Shown here one piece after another: positions 1-5,073 of a stretch of DNA of 5,073 nucleotides (position 1 is its first letter; every line of letters starts with the position of its first letter). The translations under genes and the position numbers were made by a program. The notes beneath the pieces were generated by a model. It ran no database searches. It worked only from the letters and a program-made list of their open reading frames with translations, and was not told the DNA's origin. Origin of the DNA: an uncultured Brachyspira sp. (GTDB lineage: Bacteria; Cyanobacteriota; Vampirovibrionia; Gastranaerophilales; Gastranaerophilaceae); NCBI GenBank assembly GCA_900321895.1, contig ONYB01000106.1, positions 1 to 5,073 of the forward strand. Direction: 5' to 3'.

Positions 1-436
1 CCTCTTGATTTTGCGGGTGTTTGCCGTTCACAATATCTTGGATGGATTTTGGAAGTTCGTATTTTGGACGTTGTTGCACTTGGGTTTGTGACTTAACCGC
101 TTTTGTTTTTATGTTTTTGTTAACCACCTGTGACGGAAAGTTTTGAAAAATGGATTTTTGCTCAACAATTTGCTGTGGAATTTGTGAAACTTTCACATTT
201 TGCTGAGTTAATTTATCTTGTTGCGGTGCAAGTTGTATTCCTTGTTCTTCTTGAGTTTGTTGGACATGGACGATTTGAGTTTCTACATCCGTGTCGGATG
301 CTTTTTGCGGAATGCTTTCTACAATCGTATTTTGTGGAGCAAATGTAAGCGGTTTGTGTAAAGACGGTTTGACGACTAAAATTACAGTCGTCAATAAAAT
401 AAATATAACGATTAATGATATAATTAATTTGTTCAT
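1..436 (-). CDS. Gln-rich single-anchor membrane protein, C-terminus outside window (possibly TonB-like)
   Basis: The reading frame is open from the ATG at 434-436 to the window edge, giving 145 whole codons with no stop. The protein begins MNKLIISLIVIFILLTTVIL, so residues 4-22 form one strong hydrophobic segment with a short Lys-containing cytoplasmic start and no obvious signal-peptidase site. This suggests an N-terminal membrane anchor (N-in). The rest is low-complexity and hydrophilic, with about 25 Gln in 145 residues, often as QQ pairs, and scattered Pro and Lys. That looks like an extended periplasmic linker. An anchor followed by a long linker is the architecture of TonB-like energy transducers and some other cell-envelope proteins, but the diagnostic C-terminal domain would lie beyond position 1, so the family cannot be decided. 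The start overlaps the stop of the gene before it by 4 bases, so it is the second gene of an operon. No good Shine-Dalgarno sequence precedes it. The gene is certain; its function is not known. Confidence 0.82.
   Translation of the reverse strand, partial: MNKLIISLIVIFILLTTVILVVKPSLHKPLTFAPQNTIVESIPQKASDTDVETQIVHVQQTQEEQGIQLAPQQDKLTQQNVKVSQIPQQIVEQKSIFQNFPSQVVNKNIKTKAVKSQTQVQQRPKYELPKSIQDIVNGKHPQNQE
369..394. repeat. 9-bp perfect inverted repeat inside the Gln-rich membrane gene
   Basis: TTGACGACT at 369-377 pairs with AGTCGTCAA at 386-394 across an 8-base loop. It lies in the codons for the end of the membrane anchor of the minus-strand gene, about 40-70 bases after its start. No T-run follows on the minus strand, so it is not an intrinsic terminator. 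It may be an mRNA hairpin, a protein-binding site, or chance. Confidence 0.35.
433..436 (-). promoter_or_regulatory. ATGA stop/start overlap (translational coupling)
   Basis: On the minus strand the next gene's ATG (436-434) and the TGA stop of the preceding gene (435-433) share bases. The 14 bases just upstream contain no AGGAGG-like sequence. Ribosomes that terminate at the TGA therefore probably restart on the overlapping ATG, which would tie the amounts of the two proteins together. The overlap is seen directly; the coupling is inferred. Confidence 0.75.
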
Positions 437-1542
437 AAGCTCGTATAAGGTTGTACCGTCATTGGTTCAGCCAACATAATTTGAAGGTTTGTCCCTTCCG
501 GCACATCAACATCCTCTCCTTTTGTACTGATTGCGGAAAGTGTTCCTAAAGCTCCGCCGACAGCCGCACCTCCGATTAGAGTTTTTGCATCACAACCGAA
601 AAGCATTGAAATTGCGGCAACCGCAAGCCCGCCGAGAACTCCGCTCGCAACACGTCCTGCAACAGCTTTTGTTCTGGAGGAATCCCCGACAATATAAACT
701 TTGTTTGTAGAAAGTTTAATAACTTTGCCTTCAGGGGTGATGATTTCGTTGAAATTAATTCCAATTCTGCCGTTACCCATTGCAAAGCCGGCAGCACGTG
801 AATCTACAACATTTCCGTTGACTAAGCTTCCCGCAGGGGCAACTGTTACGCCGTTAAAATCCCAATCTTCCATAAGTTGAGCAGAAATTCTGTCGTTGTT
901 TGCGATGCTTTCGGAGCTTATTCCCGAACTTAAAACCGCATTGAATTGTGTTCCTGCCTCAATGTGCAAAAGTGAGCCGACAAGAACATTTGACGGTGTA
1001 ATTTGTTGTTGAATTTTTTTATTTGCAAGGTATCCGCCGTTATTAAATCTCTCTTGAGCTTCATCGCTAAAATCATATTCATCATTAGTTGAGTTTTGTT
1101 GCTGATTGAGTGATTTTTGGTTATCTGAAACTGTTTTTACATGGCTGCTACTTTTTGCTAAAAAGTCCGTGGCATCGTTATAAAAAAGTTCTAAATATGC
1201 AGAATTTTTTATTCTTTTATAAGGATACATGTATTTATCCATATAAACAAGTATAGTTTTGTTAAAGTCCAAGCCCTCCGACGACAAGTAGTAATAATAG
1301 CAATCAGAGCCAATATTTTTCAAAACTACAACGTTATAAACATTCTTTGCAGGGTTCTCGTAAACGTAGTATTCGTTATCTTTTATCAGATTATAACCGA
1401 GTTTGTTAAATGCGGGCAGGACGACTTTTTGCAAATTAGAAGCGTTTTCGTTTTCAACGAGGTAAAGTCTTGCGATTTCTTCTGCGAATACGCTATTAAC
1501 ACTTAACAATAAACATAAAATTACACATATTATTTTTTTCAT
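433..1542 (-). CDS. Secreted/periplasmic protein with TrbI/VirB10-like C-terminal region
   Basis: This is a 369-residue protein starting at the ATG at 1542. A GTG four codons upstream (1554) is also in frame, but the ATG gives a classical signal peptide: MKK, a hydrophobic core at residues 4-15, then VFA|EE with cleavage after residue 20. Residues 21 to about 120 form a Tyr-rich region with no family I recognise. Residues 120-180 are a Gln/Asn/Ser-rich linker. Residues 190-292 have the pattern seen in the C-terminal beta domain of TrbI/VirB10-type proteins: an IEAGTQFNAVL strand, then SGISSES, then a VAPAGSLVNGNV turn, then a strand ending in PEGKVIKLST. Residues 293-341 are very rich in Gly and Ala, like a glycine zipper. 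They are followed by VDVPEGTNLQIMLAEPM, another strand of the PAGT-type. No conjugation genes are nearby, so a role in DNA transfer is unlikely from what is visible. An envelope structural or secretion role is inference. The gene is first in an operon with the Gln-rich membrane protein, and its TGA stop lies inside the next gene's ATGA. Confidence 0.85.
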   Translation of the reverse strand: MKKIICVILCLLLSVNSVFAEEIARLYLVENENASNLQKVVLPAFNKLGYNLIKDNEYYVYENPAKNVYNVVVLKNIGSDCYYYYLSSEGLDFNKTILVYMDKYMYPYKRIKNSAYLELFYNDATDFLAKSSSHVKTVSDNQKSLNQQQNSTNDEYDFSDEAQERFNNGGYLANKKIQQQITPSNVLVGSLLHIEAGTQFNAVLSSGISSESIANNDRISAQLMEDWDFNGVTVAPAGSLVNGNVVDSRAAGFAMGNGRIGINFNEIITPEGKVIKLSTNKVYIVGDSSRTKAVAGRVASGVLGGLAVAAISMLFGCDAKTLIGGAAVGGALGTLSAISTKGEDVDVPEGTNLQIMLAEPMTVQPYTSL

Positions 1543-1569
1543 AAATGCAAACACTCACTTTATGAAGAT

Positions 1570-1598
1570 ATTATACTTATAGTAAAAAAAAATGTAAA
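1570..1598 (-). promoter_or_regulatory. Sigma70-type promoter for the minus-strand operon
   Basis: Read on the minus strand, a -35 box TTTACA (1598-1593, 5 of 6 consensus bases) is followed by a 17-base spacer and a perfect -10 box TATAAT (1575-1570). The spacer contains a T-run. The expected transcription start is near 1563. This gives a leader of only about 21 bases before the ATG at 1542, with a weak GTGAG (1558-1554) as the only ribosome-binding candidate. Confidence 0.75.
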
Positions 1599-1604
1599 CA
1601 GAAT

Positions 1605-1633
1605 TTGCAATTAATGATATAAAAATATATAAT
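1605..1633 (+). promoter_or_regulatory. Sigma70-type promoter for the VWA gene, predicted to give a leaderless mRNA
   Basis: A -35 box TTGCAA (1605-1610, 4 of 6 consensus bases) is followed by a 17-base spacer and a perfect -10 box TATAAT (1628-1633). Counting the last T of the -10 box as -7 puts the transcription start at about 1640, which is the A of the VWA gene's ATG. No ribosome binding site is present upstream of that ATG, which agrees with a leaderless transcript. Its -35 box lies only 6 bases from the -35 box of the opposing promoter. Confidence 0.65.
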
Positions 1634-1639
1634 TTACTT

Positions 1640-2476
1640 ATGGAAAAAGTCAAAAAAATCTTGATGATTTCGACGATAACAGTGGTATTTGCGATAATGC
1701 CTGTATTTGGAGCGAAAAAGCAAGGGGTTACAATATATAAGCAGAGTGATTTGGTAAAACAGCAGGTAAACATTTATACCCCTGCGGCATATCAAAGCGG
1801 TAATGTTGTACGTTCGGGTTTGGGGATAAAAGGAGATGTGATTGAACTTGTTGTTGATTATTCGGGGAGTATGGACAGTTGGATAAAATTGGCAATCTCG
1901 ACATTAAGGGGAATATTGCCGAAGATTTCACCCGAAACAAATGTTGGCTTGAGAGTTTTCGGGCAAGATACGGGACAGCCGTTTATTTCCGTAATGTTTA
2001 ACAGTTGCAAAGCTACAGAACAAGTAGTTCGTCCTGCTCAAAAGAACTCTGCTTCTGTCATAAACGGGCTTAACAAAACAAAAATCGGTTATGCAACACC
2101 GCTGACTTATGCTCTGAAAAGAACAGTATACGGAGATTTTGCCGGAATTGCACACTCCACAAAAAAGAAAATCGTACTTGTTACGGATGGAGGGGAATCC
2201 TGCAACGAGGACCCTTGTGCGTTTATTCGATCCGTAATGGCTCAAAGGAAAGATGTAGTGGTAGACGTTATTATGGTAAACGGGGGTAATAATTTACGCT
2301 GTCTTGCGGATGCAACGGGTGGAAAATATTACAACATCAATGACGCATCACAATTCGGAACGGCAATGGGTGTATCTTTTGAAACTCTTCCGGCCGACTC
2401 TTTCAAAAATACTCAACCTTCAACGGGACATCAACAAGGTGTCGGGGACGGTTATCATTACGAATATGTAAAATAA
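1640..2476 (+). CDS. Exported von Willebrand factor A (VWA) domain protein
   Basis: This is a 278-residue protein. Residues 1-24 are a Sec signal peptide: MEKVKK, a hydrophobic core at 7-20, and likely cleavage near PVFG|A. The VWA domain spans about 66-245. Its metal-ion-dependent adhesion site is intact: D73-Y-S75-G-S77, T153 in the GYATPL loop, and D183 in LVTDGG. The GLRVFG strand (103-108), the TDGGESCNEDPC segment (182-193) and ADATGGKYY (223-231) match the bacterial family of secreted or periplasmic VWA proteins in which TDG-x-E-x-C-x-x-DPC is common. Such domains bind protein ligands through a divalent metal; the ligand here is unknown. Four Cys (123, 188, 193, 221) in an exported protein suggest disulfides. 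There is no C-terminal membrane anchor or sorting motif; the tail after about 250 is short and polar. The start at 1640 is supported by the signal peptide, but it has no Shine-Dalgarno sequence. The gene is divergent from the minus-strand envelope operon, with no strong terminator before the pyrophosphatase gene. Confidence 0.92.
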   Translation: MEKVKKILMISTITVVFAIMPVFGAKKQGVTIYKQSDLVKQQVNIYTPAAYQSGNVVRSGLGIKGDVIELVVDYSGSMDSWIKLAISTLRGILPKISPETNVGLRVFGQDTGQPFISVMFNSCKATEQVVRPAQKNSASVINGLNKTKIGYATPLTYALKRTVYGDFAGIAHSTKKKIVLVTDGGESCNEDPCAFIRSVMAQRKDVVVDVIMVNGGNNLRCLADATGGKYYNINDASQFGTAMGVSFETLPADSFKNTQPSTGHQQGVGDGYHYEYVK

Positions 2477-2499
2477 TCAAGTTACAAAAATAATATTTT

Positions 2500-2528
2500 T
2501 TGACATTATATAACAGAAAATTTACATT
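2500..2528 (+). promoter_or_regulatory. Possible weak distal promoter for the pyrophosphatase gene
   Basis: A perfect -35 hexamer TTGACA (2500-2505) is followed, 17 bases on, by TACATT (2523-2528), which matches only 4 of 6 bases of the -10 consensus. It could be an upstream second promoter. The better-matched promoter at 2583-2611 is more likely to be the main one. Confidence 0.25.
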
Positions 2529-2582
2529 TCTCCCCATTCATAGCACGTCTATCAACCAAATGACCTATTTATCTTTACACTA

Positions 2583-2611
2583 TTGTTAAATCTCTATACT
2601 TTAGTTATAAT
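2583..2611 (+). promoter_or_regulatory. Main sigma70-type promoter of the pyrophosphatase gene
   Basis: A -35 box TTGTTA (2583-2588, 4 of 6 consensus bases), a 17-base spacer and a perfect -10 box TATAAT (2606-2611). The expected transcription start is near 2617-2618, giving a leader of about 33 bases that includes the ribosome binding site. Confidence 0.65.
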
Positions 2612-2638
2612 AATACAGTTGATTTGTACATAAAAATG

Positions 2639-2645
2639 AAGGGAG
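2639..2645 (+). promoter_or_regulatory. Ribosome binding site AAGGGAG that fixes the pyrophosphatase start
   Basis: AAGGGAG ends 5 bases before the ATG at 2651. An in-frame ATG also exists at 2636, but it overlaps this site and lacks one of its own, so 2651 is the preferred start. This is the only strong Shine-Dalgarno sequence in the window. Confidence 0.8.
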
Positions 2646-2650
2646 ATTTT

Positions 2651-5073
2651 ATGATTAAAAAACTACTCGCTCCAAAGTCGTTGTTGGCAGCTCTTGCTAC
2701 TCTTCTTTTGGGAATTTCTCCTGCATTTGCGGGAGATGCGGATTTGGTAGTTCCGAGCATCAAAACTCTTAGCCCTGACAGTTTCAATCTTCTCGTTGTA
2801 GGGATGATTATTTCTGTTGTAGGCTTGATTTTCGGTTTTATCGAATTCTTGAGAATTAAAAAACTCGACGTTCACTCTGCTATGGCAGAAGTCGGAAACA
2901 CTATTTTTGAAACTTGCAAGACTTACCTCGTTCAACAAGGTAAATTCTTGATTGTTTTAGAAGTTTTGATCGGTTTGTGTATAGCTTTTTATTTCGGCTA
3001 TTTGCAACACATGGGACTTCAAGGTGTGTTAACAATTCTTGCATGGTCTGTTATAGGTATCCTCGGATCTTACGGGGTCGCTTGGTTCGGTATCAGAATG
3101 AATACTTTGGCTAACGCAAGAACTGCCTTTGCTTCACTTAAAGGCAACCCGCTCAACATCTTGAATATTCCGCTCAAAGCAGGGATGTCAATCGGTGTAT
3201 TGCTCGTATCTGTTGAATTAATCTTGATGTTGACAATTCTTTTGTTCGTCCCTGGAAATCTTGCAGGTGCTTGCTTTATCGGTTTTGCTATCGGTGAAAG
3301 TTTGGGTGCTTCTGCATTGCGTGTTGCGGGCGGTATCTTTACAAAAATTGCTGATATCGGTTCTGACTTGATGAAAATTCAGTTTGGTATCAAAGAAGAC
3401 GACCCGAGAAATCCTGGGGTTATCGCAGATTGCACAGGTGACAATGCCGGCGATTCTATCGGGCCTACGGCTGACGGTTTTGAAACTTATGGTGTTACCG
3501 GTGTTGCTTTGGTATCATTCATTCTTCTTGCCGTTGTCGGTCAAGAAAATCAAGTTCAACTTTTGACTTGGATTTTCGTAATGAGATTTTTGATGATTGT
3601 AACTTCTGTTGTTGCTTACTGGATTAACGGTGTGGCAGACAGAATTTACGCTAAAAAAGCTGAAAAATTCGATTTTGAACAACCTTTGACAAACCTTGTT
3701 TGGTTGACTTCAATTTTGTCAATCATTATGACTTTTGGTGTGAGCCATTGGTTGTTGTCATCTTTAGGCGGAAAGCTTTGGTTAATTCTTTCTGCAATCA
3801 TTTCTTGCGGTACTCTCGGTGCTGCTTTGATTCCTGAATTTACCAAAATCTTCACTTCTCCTAAGGCTAAACACACTGAAGAAGTTGTTACTGCTTCAAA
3901 AGAAGGCGGTTCTTCTTTGACAATCCTTTCAGGTATTGTTGCAGGTAACTTCTCAGCTTTCTGGATTGGTATGGTTATCGTAATGCTTATGGGGCTTGCA
4001 TATTTTGCAAGTGTTCAAATCCCTGCATCTTTGATGTCATACTCATCAGTATTTGCGTTTGGTCTTGTAGCGTTCGGTTTCTTGGGTATGGGCCCTGTTA
4101 CTATTGCTGTTGACAGCTATGGCCCTGTTACTGATAATGCCCAATCTGTTTACGAACTTTCTTTGATTGAAGAAGTTCCGAACGTATCAGAAGAAATCGA
4201 AAAAGAATACGGTTTCAAACCTGATTTTGAAAACGCAAAACAATACTTAGAAGAAAACGACGGTGCTGGAAACACCTTTAAAGCAACCTCAAAACCTGTA
4301 CTTATTGGTACTGCGGTTGTTGGTGCTACAACGATGATTTTCTCGTTAATCTTGGTTATCCAAAATACACTCGGTATCGAACCGGAAGCAATCTTGAATA
4401 TGTTAAACCCATATACATTACTCGGTTTGTTAACAGGTGGTGCGGTAATCTACTGGTTTAGCGGTGCATCTATGCAAGCCGTTACAACAGGTGCATACCG
4501 TGCAACGGAATACATTAAAGAAAACATTAAATTGGACGATGAATCCAGCAAATCTGCTAATGTTGCAAACTCTAAAGAAGTTGTTAAAATCTGTACTCAA
4601 TATGCACAAAAAGGTATGGTTAACATCTTCATTTCATTGTTTGCATTTGCACTTGCACTCGCTTGCTTGTCAGCTCCAAATTGCTCAACAGCAGCTCCTG
4701 TAGCATTCTTCGTAAGTTACTTGATTGCGATTGCGGTATTCGGTTTGTTCCAAGCTGTATTTATGGCAAACGCAGGCGGATGTTGGGATAACGCTAAGAA
4801 AATCGTTGAAGTTGATATGAAAGAAAAAGGAACTCCACTTCACGAAGCAACCGTTGTCGGTGACACGGTAGGTGATCCGTTTAAGGATACTTCATCTGTT
4901 GCTATGAACCCGATTATTAAGTTCACAACTTTGTTCGGTCTTTTGGCAATGGAAATTGCAATCAGCGAATCTTTTAGAAATATCGCTCCGATTGCAGGAT
5001 GGATTTTACTTGCGATTGCACTTATCTTTGTAATCCGTTCCTTCTATGGAATGAGAATTCCATCTAAAAAATA
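2651..5073 (+). CDS. hppA: Membrane-bound ion-pumping pyrophosphatase (divergent, K+-independent type)
   Basis: This integral inner-membrane pump hydrolyses pyrophosphate to phosphate and moves H+ and/or Na+ across the membrane. All 807 sense codons are present; the window ends on TA, almost certainly the first two bases of the stop. Residues 1-27 look like a cleavable signal peptide (AFA|GD), followed by many hydrophobic segments (45-67, 99-117 and onward). Catalytic signatures in order: D235-x3-D239 and EDDPRNP (249-255), D260-x3-D264-x3-D268 followed by FETY with E278, D488 and D495 in VDSYGPVTDNA, GNTFKATSK (540-548), NAGGCWDNAKK (707-717) with D713, and GDTVGDPFKDT (737-747) with D738, D742, K745 and D746. 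These match membrane pyrophosphatases but are divergent: ADCTGDNAGDS replaces the usual ADNVGDNVGD, and DTSSVAMNP replaces DTAGPAxNP. K544 sits at the position where Lys, rather than Ala, marks K+-independent enzymes. At about 100 residues longer than typical members, it carries extra N-terminal sequence and a long charged loop (505-537). It has its own promoter and ribosome binding site. The ion specificity is uncertain. Confidence 0.95.
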   Translation, partial: MIKKLLAPKSLLAALATLLLGISPAFAGDADLVVPSIKTLSPDSFNLLVVGMIISVVGLIFGFIEFLRIKKLDVHSAMAEVGNTIFETCKTYLVQQGKFLIVLEVLIGLCIAFYFGYLQHMGLQGVLTILAWSVIGILGSYGVAWFGIRMNTLANARTAFASLKGNPLNILNIPLKAGMSIGVLLVSVELILMLTILLFVPGNLAGACFIGFAIGESLGASALRVAGGIFTKIADIGSDLMKIQFGIKEDDPRNPGVIADCTGDNAGDSIGPTADGFETYGVTGVALVSFILLAVVGQENQVQLLTWIFVMRFLMIVTSVVAYWINGVADRIYAKKAEKFDFEQPLTNLVWLTSILSIIMTFGVSHWLLSSLGGKLWLILSAIISCGTLGAALIPEFTKIFTSPKAKHTEEVVTASKEGGSSLTILSGIVAGNFSAFWIGMVIVMLMGLAYFASVQIPASLMSYSSVFAFGLVAFGFLGMGPVTIAVDSYGPVTDNAQSVYELSLIEEVPNVSEEIEKEYGFKPDFENAKQYLEENDGAGNTFKATSKPVLIGTAVVGATTMIFSLILVIQNTLGIEPEAILNMLNPYTLLGLLTGGAVIYWFSGASMQAVTTGAYRATEYIKENIKLDDESSKSANVANSKEVVKICTQYAQKGMVNIFISLFAFALALACLSAPNCSTAAPVAFFVSYLIAIAVFGLFQAVFMANAGGCWDNAKKIVEVDMKEKGTPLHEATVVGDTVGDPFKDTSSVAMNPIIKFTTLFGLLAMEIAISESFRNIAPIAGWILLAIALIFVIRSFYGMRIPSKK

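Larger units (their letters stand above)
2477..2650 (+). other. Intergenic region upstream of the pyrophosphatase gene
   Basis: These 174 bases hold the pyrophosphatase promoter and ribosome binding site. I see no riboswitch-like structure and no GC-rich hairpin with a T-run after the VWA stop, so some readthrough from the VWA gene is possible. An AT-only 6-bp hairpin at 2486-2500 is too weak to call a terminator. Confidence 0.6.

Noticed and set aside
130..479. Two plus-strand open frames (130-348 and 291-479)
   Set aside because: They lie opposite the minus-strand Gln-rich gene and the end of its operon partner, have no promoter or ribosome binding site, and their sequences look like antisense translation.
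576..797. Minus-strand open frame in a second frame of the TrbI-like gene
   Set aside because: It is fully inside the 433-1542 gene in another frame, with no signal peptide, family motif or start signals.
1543..1554. GTG at 1554 as the start of the TrbI-like gene
   Set aside because: It adds four residues (MFAF) before a classical MKK signal peptide. The ATG at 1542 gives the better signal, and the predicted mRNA leader before GTG would be only about 9 bases.
1610..1621. 12-base repeat ATTAATGATATA, also present at 411-422
   Set aside because: It is low-complexity AT sequence, once in coding DNA and once in a promoter spacer. A chance match is likely.
1555..1773. Minus-strand 72-residue Cys- and Ile-rich frame across the divergent promoter region
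   Set aside because: It overlaps both the signal-peptide codons of the VWA gene and the two promoters, and its composition reflects AT-rich DNA.
1728..2245. Antisense frames within the VWA gene
   Set aside because: They are shadows of a gene with clear VWA motifs and have no independent signals.
2486..2500. AT-only hairpin (AAAAAT / ATTTTT) after the VWA stop as a terminator
   Set aside because: A 6-bp stem with no G-C pairs is too weak for an intrinsic terminator, and the T-run is part of the stem itself.
2605..4703. Short frames on both strands inside the pyrophosphatase gene (2605-2787, 2663-2938, 3384-3566, 3646-3876, 4464-4703)
   Set aside because: The 807-residue pyrophosphatase frame covers this region with catalytic motifs from end to end, so the others are shadows.

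Overview
This is an AT-rich bacterial window with two divergent transcription units and one large gene that runs to the right edge. It uses the standard genetic code and has clear sigma70-type promoters. Two of the four genes encode Sec-exported proteins, one starts with a membrane anchor, and the fourth is an inner-membrane ion pump. That suggests a didermic bacterium. The style of the envelope proteins and the divergent pyrophosphatase would fit a gut Vampirovibrionia/Melainabacteria (Gastranaerophilales-like) genome. This taxonomic guess rests on general resemblance only and has low confidence.

Layout. Positions 1-436 (minus strand) hold the N-terminal 145 codons of a Gln-rich, single-anchor membrane protein that continues off the left edge. 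Positions 433-1542 (minus) hold a secreted or periplasmic protein whose C-terminal half looks like a TrbI/VirB10-type beta domain with a glycine-rich segment. Its stop codon overlaps the start of the first gene in an ATGA junction, so the two form an operon read right to left. Positions 1543-1639 hold two back-to-back promoters. Positions 1640-2476 (plus) encode an exported von Willebrand factor A (VWA) protein with an intact metal-binding (MIDAS) motif. Its predicted transcription start falls on its own start codon, so its mRNA should be leaderless. Positions 2477-2650 are an intergenic region with one strong promoter and a good ribosome binding site. Positions 2651-5073 (plus) encode a membrane-bound pyrophosphatase of 807 residues, complete except for the last base of its stop codon.

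How they work together. The two minus-strand genes and the VWA gene all look like envelope proteins and share one compact divergent control region, so coordinated expression is plausible but not shown. The pyrophosphatase has its own promoter and is probably an independent housekeeping gene. It would couple pyrophosphate hydrolysis to H+ and/or Na+ pumping. Its signatures depart from the classical families: a Lys at the K+-independence position, a shortened catalytic-loop motif, and unusual placement of membrane Glu residues. No mobile element, CRISPR array, rRNA or tRNA was seen, and I found no clearly new multi-gene system. The most notable items are the leaderless VWA gene and the divergent pump.
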